Below, one piece after another: positions 1 to 7,312 of a stretch of 57,336 nt of DNA. Each line of letters opens with the position of its first letter. The stretch's first letter is position 1. This DNA is from a virus. A program made the position numbers and the translations under genes. Location of the stretch: positions 1 to 57,336 of IMG/VR virus record IMGVR_UViG_3300045120_000351; one strand, written 5' to 3'. The notes beneath the pieces are model-generated. The model ran no database searches, had not been told where the DNA came from, and saw only the letters and a list, made by a program, of their open reading frames with translations.

Positions 1-98
1 AAGCAGAAGCGCCGCGCGCGGATGCGATGCTCCGGCGGCAAGGCCCGTTCAAACCGATGCTCCACGTCGGGATGCGCCAGAGCGATCAACGCCTGCAT
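1..98 (-). CDS. Partial hypothetical protein running off the left edge
   Basis: An ATG at 96-98 on the minus strand opens a frame that stays open for 32 codons to the edge of the window. The start overlaps the end of the upstream gene by 13 bases, in keeping with the tight packing of this operon. I do not recognise the product; the visible part is rich in Arg and His. If the molecule is circular, the frame continues in phase into the ORF on the minus strand at the right end of the window. Confidence 0.4.
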   Translation of the reverse strand, partial: MQALIALAHPDVEHRFERALPPEHRIRARRFC

Positions 99-937
99 GT
101 GCCATCCTCCAAATGATCTGCCAGCTTCACCATCCCGGCCCGCACGAGCTCGCCGGCTGACGCTGGGCGGATCCCACGGAAGGCCGAATAGCCGCTGACC
201 GTGCCGCCCAAGCACAGCCATAGCACCGCCTCCCAATAGTCGCCGAGCGCCGCCTCCGCCTCCCGCGCCACGCCGCAGGCCTCCAGGTTGGTCGCTGAGA
301 TCGGCTTGCGCAGGAAGGGCGCGGTGTGCACGCCATTGCCACCGCTCTGCCCGAGGCTCGGCGTCATGGTCTCGAGCGATGTGCGCAGCACCTCCGCCGC
401 CTCGTACTCCCGCGACGTGATCGAGCCGGTGCGCTGCAGGACCAACAGCGGGTCCGTGCGCACCGCGCGCCGCACCACCCGCTGGGGCGCCGTCGGATCG
501 CGCACCGTGGCAACGCTTACGTCAGCCTCGCGCAGCACCATGCCGCCGAGCCCGAGCACTGCCTCGAGCCGGATGGTGGGCCCGACGTCCACCCCGTAGT
601 GGGGCACCCGTTTGGGCCGCCGCCGATCGGCCCGCCGACTTGCGGCTATCAGGGCGGCGATCTCGGCCGGCGACCGCGTAGGAGGCGCCGGAGGGGGTCT
701 ACGCGGCGCGGAGGCATCCGCCGGCCAATTCCGCGTCTCAACCGCTACGGCCGCCTCAGCCCCTGTCAGGCGCCGGAGGACGAGGCGATATCGCGGCGAC
801 TGGATCTCGCCGGCGCGCCGCAGGGTCACGACCTCGAGCACCTGGTAGACCGTCTTGCCGGTTGGCGAGCGCACGCACATCCCCTTGGCGAGCCCCTCGG
901 CCGCCCGCGCTCGCAGTGTGATGATGCGCTCGGTCAT
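86..937 (-). CDS. Hypothetical protein, 283 aa
   Basis: I chose the ATG at 935-937 because it overlaps the stop of the preceding small gene (ATGA junction). The longer in-frame extension upstream runs antisense to nothing useful and has low-complexity Arg-rich composition. The N-terminal ~55 residues (start MTERIITLRARA) look like a small beta-rich domain. A Pro/Arg-rich linker follows around residues 70-110, then a mixed C-terminal region from about residue 120. No catalytic motif or family is recognisable. It is the second-to-last visible gene of the leftward early operon, so it is probably an accessory early function. Confidence 0.7.
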   Translation of the reverse strand: MTERIITLRARAAEGLAKGMCVRSPTGKTVYQVLEVVTLRRAGEIQSPRYRLVLRRLTGAEAAVAVETRNWPADASAPRRPPPAPPTRSPAEIAALIAASRRADRRRPKRVPHYGVDVGPTIRLEAVLGLGGMVLREADVSVATVRDPTAPQRVVRRAVRTDPLLVLQRTGSITSREYEAAEVLRTSLETMTPSLGQSGGNGVHTAPFLRKPISATNLEACGVAREAEAALGDYWEAVLWLCLGGTVSGYSAFRGIRPASAGELVRAGMVKLADHLEDGTCRR

Positions 938-1092
938 TTTTCGCGAATGGCTCCGTCGTTGCGCGCCACCATGATCCAGTCCTCGACCTCGTCCTGGAGG
1001 TTCTGCGCCAGCTGCATGGTCATTTCCTTGGTCACGCCGGTGAAGTCCGCGAGGAAATACTCGGCGAGCTCGTAGCTCTTCGGGTCGACCAT
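934..1092 (-). CDS. Small hypothetical protein, 52 aa
   Basis: ATG at 1090-1092, stop at 934-936. The start overlaps the upstream stop (TGATG) and the stop overlaps the downstream start (ATGA), which is strong positional support for a gene this short. The product is acidic and helical (MVDPKSYELAEYFLADFTG), with no known motif. Confidence 0.65.
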   Translation of the reverse strand: MVDPKSYELAEYFLADFTGVTKEMTMQLAQNLQDEVEDWIMVARNDGAIREK

Positions 1093-1307
1093 CAGTTGCT
1101 CCTCCCCGGCAAGCTGGCGTGGAAGGCAACAATTTCATCGCGCAACTTGGTCGCCGGGACATGCTGCAGCAGCGACAGCGCGCTGCCGGCGCCGGCGAAG
1201 AAGAGATTGCGCAGCCCCGGTGCGGCCGCCGCGCCGACGCCGTGCTTCTCGAGCACCTCCTCGAAGTAGCTCTGCCATTCCTCCTCGAGCGACGCGTGGA
1301 CTCTCAT
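1092..1307 (-). CDS. Small hypothetical protein, 71 aa
   Basis: The start at 1305-1307 (MRVHASLEEEWQSYFEEV) overlaps the stop of the methyltransferase-like gene upstream (ATGA), and its stop overlaps the next start. The protein is amphipathic and helical, with one Gly/Ala-rich central loop. It is likely translated by coupling with the methyltransferase. No family recognised. Confidence 0.65.
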   Translation of the reverse strand: MRVHASLEEEWQSYFEEVLEKHGVGAAAAPGLRNLFFAGAGSALSLLQHVPATKLRDEIVAFHASLPGRSN

Positions 1308-1867
1308 GGCGGGTCTCCGAATTTGACGAGCTCCATGACGTGCCGGTTGGGCACCAGGGCGATCACGTCGTGGTTGATCCGCCAGGCATAACCGCCCGCC
1401 CCCGCGACCTCGATGACCTGCTCGATCGAGGGACACGCGGGATACGGCGTGCCAGGCAGGAAGCAATGGGCGTCGTCGACCAGGATGAAATGCTGGTGCG
1501 GCGACGCCGCGATTGCCTGCAGTTCCTCGAGCGCTGGCCAGTCGTCCTGCACGCCAAACAGCCCCGGTGTCGCGTGCGCATCGAGCCAGCACAGCGCCGG
1601 CCCATCGAGCGAGGCCAGGATCCGTGGCAGCGCGAGGCGCGTGTCGGCTGTGAGGAACTCGACGTTGCTGTGCTCGGCACAGGATGCCAGCGCATCGTCC
1701 TGGAACTCGAGGCTGCAGTCGACCGTCACGACCCTGCGGAAGCGCTCTGCAGCCCACAGCGTGCTTTCGCCCTGGAAGGTTCCCGTCTCGATCAGCGTGT
1801 CGAGGTCGAACCTGCGCTGGAGGTGCGTGACCCACGCATCGATCGGCGGATAGCGGAGCGTGGTCAC
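1304..1867 (-). CDS. Class I SAM-dependent methyltransferase-like protein
   Basis: 187 aa from a GTG start that overlaps the upstream stop (GTGA). Residues 26-37 (IETGTFQGESTL) match the glycine-rich SAM-binding motif I of FkbM/macrocin-type O-methyltransferases. D50 lies at the end of the next strand (VVTVD), and CWLDAH (93-98) and ILVDDAH (128-134) resemble the acidic and metal-binding motifs of that group. Members usually methylate sugars or small molecules rather than DNA. Its place in an early operon, away from the structural genes, suggests modification of a host surface glycan or a metabolite. The substrate cannot be read from the sequence. Confidence 0.75.
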   Translation of the reverse strand: MTTLRYPPIDAWVTHLQRRFDLDTLIETGTFQGESTLWAAERFRRVVTVDCSLEFQDDALASCAEHSNVEFLTADTRLALPRILASLDGPALCWLDAHATPGLFGVQDDWPALEELQAIAASPHQHFILVDDAHCFLPGTPYPACPSIEQVIEVAGAGGYAWRINHDVIALVPNRHVMELVKFGDPP

Positions 1868-2013
1868 TGCCGCCGCTCCATCGATGCCTGCTTCTGCGCC
1901 TCATACGCGGCCTTGCGTTCGGCGCGGGACGTCGCGTGATCCAAGCCCCAGCGCTGCCACCACGCCTGGATCTCCTCCGGCGTCATTGCCGACGGCTTCT
2001 CGTCCTCGTCCAT
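1864..2013 (-). CDS. Small hypothetical protein, 49 aa
   Basis: ATG at 2011-2013, stop at 1864-1866, overlapping genes on both sides (TGATG upstream, GTGA downstream). The peptide is highly charged and helical (MDEDEKPSAMTPEEIQAW, then a Trp-rich and Arg/Lys/Gln-rich tail). It resembles short phage proteins of unknown role. Confidence 0.6.
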   Translation of the reverse strand: MDEDEKPSAMTPEEIQAWWQRWGLDHATSRAERKAAYEAQKQASMERRQ

Positions 2014-2186
2014 CACCAGTTCCTCCAGCCATCGATCTCGCCCGCCAGCTGCATCGCGTCCCCGCGCAATTCGTCGAGCACACGCGTCACCTCGGCTCGC
2101 TGTTCGTAGTTAAACCGATGCCCAACGATGTGCTCCACCAGGTCCACCGCCCGATCGACGATGATGATGCGCTGATCGTCGCTCAC
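2013..2186 (-). CDS. Small hypothetical protein, 57 aa
   Basis: GTG start at 2184-2186 overlaps the upstream stop (GTGA), and its TGA overlaps the next ATG. The product begins MSDDQRIIIVDRAVDLVEHI and is predicted to be helical and acidic. No family recognised. The coupled context is the main evidence. Confidence 0.6.
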   Translation of the reverse strand: MSDDQRIIIVDRAVDLVEHIVGHRFNYEQRAEVTRVLDELRGDAMQLAGEIDGWRNW

Positions 2187-2854
2187 GGCACGAACGCCTC
2201 GGCGCGCTTGTGGCCATTGGGCAGCGGGTTGATCTGGTCCAGCTGCTCGGGCGAGGCATACCGGGGCTGTGCTTGCCTCGGCCCACCATAGCCCAGCGCC
2301 TCAAGCTGCTCCTCGCGGGTCATCGCTCCGCCATCCAGCACGCGTTGACGCTCCACCGCGTAGCGCCGGCGATCGTCGTCGTCGTCGATATCGAGCGCCT
2401 CGATGATGTGCGGCGGCAGATAGCCGACGTGCTGCGGTGCCCAGGCGCGCACGAGCTTGCCGAGGAGCAGCAACAGATCGGTTGCACGATCAGCGCGTGG
2501 GCTCTCTTGGCACAGCTTGATCCGTCGCAGGATGCCCGCAGGGTCATCCCAGTCGCGGCGCAGGGCCTCCTGACGATCCTCCCATGCGGCACGGTCACGC
2601 TCGGTTTGCGTCGGTGGTGGCGGCGGAGGCGGCAACGTCGATGCCGAGTACTGCTCGAGCCCCGTGCGCAGTTCCTTCAGCGACGGCGATCGTTTCAGAC
2701 GCGTCGCGAGGTATGTGATCGCTTGATCAGTGAACAGTTCGTCGCTGATGTCTCCGAGCAGCGGAAGCATTTCGCGGAGGAGGGCTGATCCCGTTGCTGC
2801 GCTGCGCGGACGGATCGCGTGTGCCAAGCGATCCATGAACTGCTCTCGCATCAT
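2183..2854 (-). CDS. Hypothetical protein downstream of DUF1376 gene, possible replication accessory
   Basis: 223 aa. A clear Shine-Dalgarno (AAAGGAG) lies six bases before ATGATG at 2849-2854. The N-terminal 65 residues are helical, a run of Pro residues follows at about 75-82, and the C-terminal half contains an acidic DDDDD stretch near residue 160. It follows a DUF1376 gene, the position often held by replisome-loading or helicase-partner proteins in phages, but no diagnostic motif is visible. The first ~43 codons overlap the 3' end of the DUF1376 gene in another frame. Confidence 0.65.
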   Translation of the reverse strand: MMREQFMDRLAHAIRPRSAATGSALLREMLPLLGDISDELFTDQAITYLATRLKRSPSLKELRTGLEQYSASTLPPPPPPPTQTERDRAAWEDRQEALRRDWDDPAGILRRIKLCQESPRADRATDLLLLLGKLVRAWAPQHVGYLPPHIIEALDIDDDDDRRRYAVERQRVLDGGAMTREEQLEALGYGGPRQAQPRYASPEQLDQINPLPNGHKRAEAFVP

Positions 2855-3401
2855 GGGGGGCTCCTTTCAGATCGGATAAATCCGAGACAAGTCCCCCCCT
2901 CCCTTCGAGGGGGGGATTTAGGGGGGAATCTTTGGGGGTTGTAAGGGGGCCTGCCCCCTTAGCCTTACCTGGTTCTGGTTCTGGTTCTGGTTCTGGCACG
3001 CGCGCGCGGCCGCGCGGGGGAGCAAGCAAACCGGAAGCATTTGCTTGGGAAATGTCAGCAATTGCTTTCTCGCGCTTCCGGTAAGCCCCTGATTTTCCTG
3101 CATTACTCCTGGCCGACGAAACATCACGGCGATGCTGTATTTCAGCGTCGACGCGACGGTGTCGGCGAACCCCTCCGTCGACGTAAAAAAACGACATCGC
3201 GGCGGCGGAGGAACGGCGCCATTGCATCACCGACAGCTTGGCAATTCTGGCGAGCTTACCCTCGTCATTTGGGAGGCACCCATGCTTGAAACAGTGCATG
3301 ATCAACAGGATGTAAATCCCATGCTCAAACGTGGTCAGGTCCATCGTGTCGGCCAAATAATCACCGACATTCCAGCGCATCCAATGATCGTATTCGGCCA
3401 T
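2727..3401 (-). CDS. DUF1376 domain protein, probable replication-associated
   Basis: 224 aa. Residues 1-75 match DUF1376 (MRWNVGDYLADTMDLT, FEHGIYILLIMHCF, then MQWRR near 60), a domain of phage and prophage proteins usually next to replication genes; its biochemistry is not established. The C-terminal part from about residue 110 is low complexity: a Pro-Glu repeat (PEPEPEPEPG) from a CTGGTT microsatellite, then a segment encoded by two perfect hairpins, then 43 codons overlapping the next gene. That tail is probably a later addition or a frame run-on. The start lies two bases after the stop of the upstream DUF1376-HNH gene. Confidence 0.75.
   Translation of the reverse strand: MAEYDHWMRWNVGDYLADTMDLTTFEHGIYILLIMHCFKHGCLPNDEGKLARIAKLSVMQWRRSSAAAMSFFYVDGGVRRHRRVDAEIQHRRDVSSARSNAGKSGAYRKREKAIADISQANASGLLAPPRGRARVPEPEPEPEPGKAKGAGPLTTPKDSPLNPPLEGRGGLVSDLSDLKGAPHDARAVHGSLGTRDPSAQRSNGISPPPRNASAARRHQRRTVH
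2892..2961. repeat. Two strong G/C-run hairpins (REP-like) inside the DUF1376 gene
   Basis: The first hairpin is 2892-2916: ten-base arms (TCCCCCCCTC / GAGGGGGGGA) with a five-base loop. The second is 2942-2961: nine-base arms (TAAGGGGGC / GCCCCCTTA) with a two-base loop. They lie within the coding end of the DUF1376 gene and are followed by the CTGGTT microsatellite. The paired poly-C/poly-G palindromes resemble REP or MITE-like elements that land in intergenic DNA. On either strand the G-runs could also form a quadruplex. Confidence 0.75.
2969..2996. repeat. CTGGTT microsatellite, 4.7 copies
   Basis: Six-base tandem unit on the plus strand, read on the minus strand as alternating Pro-Glu codons in the DUF1376 protein. 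Being a multiple of three, copy-number change would alter protein length without a frameshift. Confidence 0.85.
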
Positions 3402-3403
3402 AA

Positions 3404-3901
3404 TCAGACAACACCTTGCCAGCCGTCGGGGCGATAGTCTGTCGCGTCGGGCCCCTTTGCTGAGTTGCAGCCAAGGCAGAGTGGTTGGAGGTTATCGATG
3501 GCGTCTGATCCTTCCAGATACAGCGCGAGAATGTGGTCTTTGACCGGAGGTCCGTCGCCACACTTGACGCATCGATGCCCGCAATAATCGAGTAATCTCT
3601 CCCATTGCTCTGGGGTATGTCGCCCCTTCGCCTGCGCTTGTCGTAGGCGATCGGTGCGGACTGATGCTGGATTGGGGCGATGTCGTCCTACGTCTTCATT
3701 GAGAGCAGCCCAAACCGCTCCGCCATCGCTGCTCCATTGCCGCGCCGTGACTCCCGCAACGCGAGCCAAGCCTTCCTCGGGAAGTATTCCGTTCAGCGCG
3801 CGGAACATTAACAGGCGCACGTACATCCCGTGTTGCAGCGTGCTGAAGTGCATGGTGCTGGTAAGATAATCCTCTGGGTAGATCAGAAGGCTTCTCTTCA
3901 T
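3404..3901 (-). CDS. DUF1376-like domain fused to HNH endonuclease
   Basis: 165 aa. The N-terminal ~60 residues (YPEDYLTSTMHFSTLQHGMY, then TARQW) are a second, divergent DUF1376-like domain, a paralogue of the neighbouring gene. The C-terminal half is a compact HNH nuclease: zinc-ligand pair C111/C114, catalytic DH at 122-123, N137, and second pair C142/C145 followed by N146 and K149. HNH enzymes nick or cut DNA using a beta-beta-alpha metal site. The fusion suggests a nuclease directed to the replication apparatus or origin, though a homing-type HNH insertion is an alternative. The start overlaps an 18-codon micro-ORF upstream (ATGA). Confidence 0.8.
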   Translation of the reverse strand: MKRSLLIYPEDYLTSTMHFSTLQHGMYVRLLMFRALNGILPEEGLARVAGVTARQWSSDGGAVWAALNEDVGRHRPNPASVRTDRLRQAQAKGRHTPEQWERLLDYCGHRCVKCGDGPPVKDHILALYLEGSDAIDNLQPLCLGCNSAKGPDATDYRPDGWQGVV

Positions 3902-3954
3902 GACACGCTCGCAATTAGCAGCACGACGAACGCGACGACGATCCAGAGCTTCAT
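3898..3954 (-). CDS. 18-residue membrane micropeptide (putative)
   Basis: ATG at 3952-3954 overlaps the upstream stop (ATGA), and its TGA overlaps the downstream ATG (ATGA). It thus bridges two genes exactly. The product, MKLWIVVAFVVLLIASVS, is almost wholly a hydrophobic helix. It could be a functional small membrane peptide, or merely a translational coupler that carries ribosomes across the gap. Confidence 0.45.
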   Translation of the reverse strand: MKLWIVVAFVVLLIASVS

Positions 3955-4607
3955 CGTCTGTCCTCCTCGGGGAACATCATCTTGAATTGCCGAGGGTCCG
4001 GCCGCGTGCGTGGGCGGCGGAGTTTCGGTGGCTGCTCCCAGACGCGCAGGTTGCGCTTGATAGCGTCCGAGGCCTCGATGATCTCCTGCGGCGGGTTGGG
4101 GAGATCGCCCAGCAACTGGAAGTCGTTGACGTCCCACACGATGCCGCCGCCCCGGAACCTCGGGTGAGGGAATGTCATCGGATCGCGCTGGGCCAGCACG
4201 TCAACCGTCTGCCAATAGAGCTTTGGCGCGATCTCCGGCGAGGAGCGTAGCGGGTGGTGTAGATGGATGAACGCCAAGTCGACCGGCACGCCGGTGCTGT
4301 TTATTCTGAGGAAGTCTTCCCACTCGGCATAGTCCATGCCGGTGCAGACAACGCCATCCTTCTGGTACACGTATGCGCCACGCTTGGCCTTTACATCGAC
4401 CAGGCGTGACTTCCGTCCCTTGACCAGGTCGAACAACTGCAGGTCTGGCATCACGAGACTGCCGCCGGGCCCAGTCGCCATCGTAGGACCGTCGCCGATC
4501 TGGGACGTATGCAGGACATACCAGCCGTGCCTGATGAACCGGACCTTGGAGTCCGTTTCGTAATAGTCACTGAGTGTGACCTCAGGCGATTGCTGGCTGT
4601 ATGGCAT
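3951..4607 (-). CDS. PD-(D/E)XK nuclease family protein
   Basis: 218 aa from the ATG at 4605-4607, chosen because it overlaps the upstream stop (TGATG); a longer start at 4625 is possible. Residues 54-55 (MPDLQLFD) and 71-73 (LVDVKAKRG) form the P-D...D-x-K signature of the PD-(D/E)XK nuclease fold, with an upstream acidic residue at E18 as a candidate third ligand. Such proteins in phages act as resolvases, recombination nucleases or host-DNA degraders. The C-terminal third is basic and Pro-rich. It lies directly downstream of an adenine methyltransferase, so a restriction-like pairing is conceivable but unproven. Confidence 0.65.
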   Translation of the reverse strand: MPYSQQSPEVTLSDYYETDSKVRFIRHGWYVLHTSQIGDGPTMATGPGGSLVMPDLQLFDLVKGRKSRLVDVKAKRGAYVYQKDGVVCTGMDYAEWEDFLRINSTGVPVDLAFIHLHHPLRSSPEIAPKLYWQTVDVLAQRDPMTFPHPRFRGGGIVWDVNDFQLLGDLPNPPQEIIEASDAIKRNLRVWEQPPKLRRPRTRPDPRQFKMMFPEEDRR

Positions 4608-5518
4608 CACACTGGCTTCACGCACAAACCGACGCTGTTGAACACGCCGAGGAACTTCTTCCCGTGCGGGCCGAAATAGAAAAACGCCTGTCCCTGTGTG
4701 GGGAGAACCGACTTGGCGTTAGGCACCTCAAAGTGGATCCTGCCCTCCGTGAAGCAAATCAGGTCGCACACACTCGCGGCCGATCTAAACCACGCGGTGT
4801 CGGTAGAGTTGTTAGTGAGCACGATCGCCTCGGTGACATGGCACGCCGCGAGCTCGTTGATCAGCTTGTCGATAAACTTGGGCGCAAGCTCACGATGGTA
4901 TGGCGGGTTCAACCACACGCGGCCGTGCCATTCATGCTCGAGGGAGTCGTCGTCAACGGTGAAGAACTTCGTCGCCTGCACGGTCTTCTGTGCATACTCT
5001 GACGTTGCTGGATCGAGCTCGATCTCGCCGAGTACCTCGCGGGCCTTCTCGATGTATTCAGCTGGCGTGTAGCGCTCGAATTCGCCGGTGCCCTCGGTGC
5101 CCCGGATCGTGCCCATGTTTTCCTGCTCGCAGATACGGATGCACCGCTTCTGCGCGTCGTCGAGCGCAGCATCGAGCTTGTCCTGATCGACCTGCCACCT
5201 GGTCTTCTTGTCGGCGGCGATCTTCTTGCACAAGCGTTCGCGCCAACGCCGGATGGTGCTGTTGCCGGGATCAGAGCCGGGTGCCTGTTCTGCCACCCGG
5301 CCTCCCGTCTCCCTCGACGGCAATACCGGGCGCCAGATGGCATAAGCGGCTTGGTTGTGCAGCTTTGCCTTGATCGCGGCCATCATCTTGGTCGGATCTT
5401 TGGCGCGCGCCCAGAGCTTCTCCGCAGCTTCGGCGACCGCGATGGTCTTGAGAGCCTCCTCCGCTTCAGCGTGGGTCGTGATCTCGCCTGGCAGGTCGAA
5501 TAGGCCGACGTCGTTCAT
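4607..5518 (-). CDS. Phage DNA N-6-adenine methyltransferase (Dam family)
   Basis: 303 aa. The catalytic region is in the C-terminal half: IELDPATS (167-173) precedes a FFTVDDD segment, and GRVWLNPPYHRE (199-210) contains the NPPY motif IV (204-207) of N6-adenine amino-methyltransferases, in the arrangement typical of the phage Dam family (PF05869). The N-terminal ~130 residues are helical and charged, perhaps for DNA or partner binding. The enzyme would transfer methyl from SAM to adenine in phage DNA, protecting it from host restriction or marking it for packaging or replication. The start overlaps the upstream stop. Confidence 0.85.
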   Translation of the reverse strand: MNDVGLFDLPGEITTHAEAEEALKTIAVAEAAEKLWARAKDPTKMMAAIKAKLHNQAAYAIWRPVLPSRETGGRVAEQAPGSDPGNSTIRRWRERLCKKIAADKKTRWQVDQDKLDAALDDAQKRCIRICEQENMGTIRGTEGTGEFERYTPAEYIEKAREVLGEIELDPATSEYAQKTVQATKFFTVDDDSLEHEWHGRVWLNPPYHRELAPKFIDKLINELAACHVTEAIVLTNNSTDTAWFRSAASVCDLICFTEGRIHFEVPNAKSVLPTQGQAFFYFGPHGKKFLGVFNSVGLCVKPV

Positions 5519-5805
5519 GTTGTCGCTCCTTCGGCACGCAGCGCCGCCAGGAACTTCTCCCGGTGCGCGACATCAAACTTGCTGAACGCCACCCACATAT
5601 CGTCGACGGTGATCACCTCGCCGGCGTCGAGCATGTCGCCAACCTTCACGACTGCTGCGTCGACGTATGGCTTGAAGCTGCCGCGCTTGGAGTTGGGCGT
5701 CATGTAGCGCTCGAGCGCCTCGGGCCAGTCTCTGGCGTTGTTGACCTGGCACGCCTGCTCGCCCCAGGTCCGCAGTAGAATCTCGCGTATCTTCTCCCGT
5801 CCCAT
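5515..5805 (-). CDS. Hypothetical protein, 96 aa
   Basis: ATG at 5803-5805 overlaps the upstream stop (TGATG), and the stop overlaps the Dam start. The product (MGREKIREILLRTWGEQACQ) is helical and charged with no known motif. Longer in-frame starts upstream run through the neighbour's coding sequence and were rejected. Confidence 0.65.
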   Translation of the reverse strand: MGREKIREILLRTWGEQACQVNNARDWPEALERYMTPNSKRGSFKPYVDAAVVKVGDMLDAGEVITVDDMWVAFSKFDVAHREKFLAALRAEGATT

Positions 5806-6017
5806 CACGCCGCCTCCGCCGCTCGCATGCCCGCATGGGCTGCGCATAAATTCCGATCGGAAACAGCACGCTTCAGCAGGACGCCGGCCTGGCGCACGGC
5901 GAGGCTGCCGACGATAACAACGACAGCTGGTGCACCGCACCGACAGCGCCGCGCCGTGAAGCGTGCGGCCAGGTCAGCCTGGAAGGAGTCGAGCTCGGCT
6001 TGCTGTGCTGGGCTCAT
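5805..6017 (-). CDS. Small Cys-containing hypothetical protein, 70 aa
   Basis: ATG at 6015-6017 overlaps the stop of the VRR-NUC gene (ATGA). The sequence contains a CRCGAP motif near residue 30 and a later C...H pair, suggesting metal binding, and a short hydrophobic stretch (VVVIVGSLAV). The family is not recognised. Confidence 0.6.
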   Translation of the reverse strand: MSPAQQAELDSFQADLAARFTARRCRCGAPAVVVIVGSLAVRQAGVLLKRAVSDRNLCAAHAGMRAAEAA

Positions 6018-6445
6018 GCCATCACCTGGTGCGGCCGCATCAGCCCCCAATCCGTGCACGTCTTTTCGACCTGCCAGATTGACCAGCACACCTGGACGTC
6101 GCAGCCGGCCCCGAGCAGGCCACGGATGAACTTCTTCTGGTCCTCGCTGAGTCTTTCGCTGGCGCTGCGCTTGAGCTCTATCGCGAAGGCCTCGGCGCGG
6201 TGCCAGAAAAGGTAATCGCAAATGCCGGCCTTGCAGCCGCGCGCCTTGCGTTTCTTCGCCTCACCGAAACCGATCGGCCTGCCATTGCGGCCGAGGGTGG
6301 GATCGAGGGAGTGCGCATGATCGATCGCTGTCCACTGGACCGTCGGCAGCAGGAGCCGCTCGAGCATGGCCGTGCAGTCGATCTGCAGGTCGTGCTCGTA
6401 TCGCTCCTCTACCGTGAGGGCAAATGCCGTGTGGCGGCTGCTCAC
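6014..6445 (-). CDS. VRR-NUC domain nuclease
   Basis: 143 aa. The core matches the VRR-NUC branch of the PD-(D/E)XK fold: GICDYLFW gives the catalytic D77, AIELKR supplies E90 and K92, and an amphipathic helix with Q103 (LSEDQKKFIRGL) follows, then a final strand (GCDVQVCWSI). Stand-alone VRR-NUC proteins are common in phages and act as structure-specific or Holliday-junction nucleases. Its early-operon position next to Dam fits a role in DNA processing during replication or recombination. Length is normal for the family. Confidence 0.8.
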   Translation of the reverse strand: MSSRHTAFALTVEERYEHDLQIDCTAMLERLLLPTVQWTAIDHAHSLDPTLGRNGRPIGFGEAKKRKARGCKAGICDYLFWHRAEAFAIELKRSASERLSEDQKKFIRGLLGAGCDVQVCWSIWQVEKTCTDWGLMRPHQVMA

Positions 6446-6454
6446 CGCACGCGG

Positions 6455-7051
6455 CTACAGCATCGCTTCGGTACTGCCGTTGGCGCTTTTCTTCTGGCGG
6501 CCTTGCTTGCGTGCTGCACCGTCGGCAGCTTCTTTGTCGGGCTCCATCTCGGCGGCTATCTTCTTTTGGCCGTTGAGCCAGACCTTCCGGCCGCGCGTCC
6601 AGGATTTATCCCAGGCGACGAATTCCGGCGTGCCTGCGTCGAAGGGATTGTTCTCACGCGAATGACCGGCCTCGCCGGCTTCATAACCTCGGCTTCCGGC
6701 AACCCACTCGCGTTGCTCCTCCTGCGTCTTCTCGTCGACCGCAGGCGCGTTGATCTCCGAGAACATCTGAAGCTGCGTCACCAATGGTGAGTCGAGCCAT
6801 TGGGCGTAGATGCGGACGTGTTTCAGCTGGAGCTCGGCTTCGTCGATGTCGATGTCGGTCCATTTTTCGATTACTTTCAGCGCATCGAGGTCTACTCCCG
6901 CGTTCTTGGCAGCTTTCTTCGCCCTGGCGACGGCGGTACCGGTCTCCGCATGAGCCTTCCTGGCCTCCTTGATCGTCTTGTAGTGCTCCAGGAACACGGC
7001 CGGCGGCACATTATGCGATGAAGCCTCGGCGACGGTTGTGGCTCGAGCCAT
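6455..7051 (-). CDS. Rmf/CrpP-like motif protein with coiled-coil N-terminus
   Basis: 198 aa, with a purine-rich Shine-Dalgarno (AGGGGGA) ahead of the start. Residues 18-65 are helical and charged (YKTIKEARKAHAETGTAVAR), somewhat like GapR-type DNA-binding proteins. Residues ~122-157 carry the pattern G-x2-A-x2-G-x5-NP-x3-GT...W-x-(W)-x2-G seen in ribosome modulation factor/CrpP-fold proteins. The C-terminus is basic and low complexity. Rmf-like motifs bind ribosomes or nucleic acid in other systems. The role here, possibly shutting down or redirecting translation early in infection, is inference. Confidence 0.55.
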   Translation of the reverse strand: MARATTVAEASSHNVPPAVFLEHYKTIKEARKAHAETGTAVARAKKAAKNAGVDLDALKVIEKWTDIDIDEAELQLKHVRIYAQWLDSPLVTQLQMFSEINAPAVDEKTQEEQREWVAGSRGYEAGEAGHSRENNPFDAGTPEFVAWDKSWTRGRKVWLNGQKKIAAEMEPDKEAADGAARKQGRQKKSANGSTEAML

Positions 7052-7069
7052 GTTGAGTTCCCCCTGATG

Positions 7070-7312
7070 TCACGCAGCGACTTTGAGCCGGCGTGTCCGC
7101 GATTGTTTTGGCCATATGTCCGGCCGGAGTTCGTGCTTTCGGATACCCAGTTTCTCTTCGGCCAGCATGCAAACTTGCAAGGACGGTCGACGGTCGCCAC
7201 GCGACCAGGAACGAATAGTCTGCATGCTTAAGGCGAGGCGTTCGGCGAACTCCTCTCGAGTCAGCCGATAGCGTTTGAGCACGGCATCTATGTCGAGAGT
7301 ACCTTCAGACAT
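7070..7312 (-). CDS. Cro/YdaS-like helix-turn-helix regulator
   Basis: 80 aa. Residues ~15-40 (LTREEFAERLALSMQTIRSW) form a helix-turn-helix, and the following LGIRKHELRPDIWP is typical of YdaS/Cro-like phage repressors. It is the first gene of the leftward operon and borders a 241-base divergent control region with two GTCAC-N5-GTGAC palindromes, its likely operators. It probably represses its own and the opposite promoter. No CI-like partner or integrase was seen. Confidence 0.85.
   Translation of the reverse strand: MSEGTLDIDAVLKRYRLTREEFAERLALSMQTIRSWSRGDRRPSLQVCMLAEEKLGIRKHELRPDIWPKQSRTRRLKVAA

Noticed and set aside
1220-1939. Rightward 239-codon frame opposite the methyltransferase-like gene
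   Set aside because: Lacks motifs, while the leftward frame has a clear SAM-binding signature and overlapping start-stop junctions.
2892-2961. Reading the hairpins as a transcription terminator
   Set aside because: They lie within coding sequence, are not followed by a U-tract in either direction, and the operon clearly continues.
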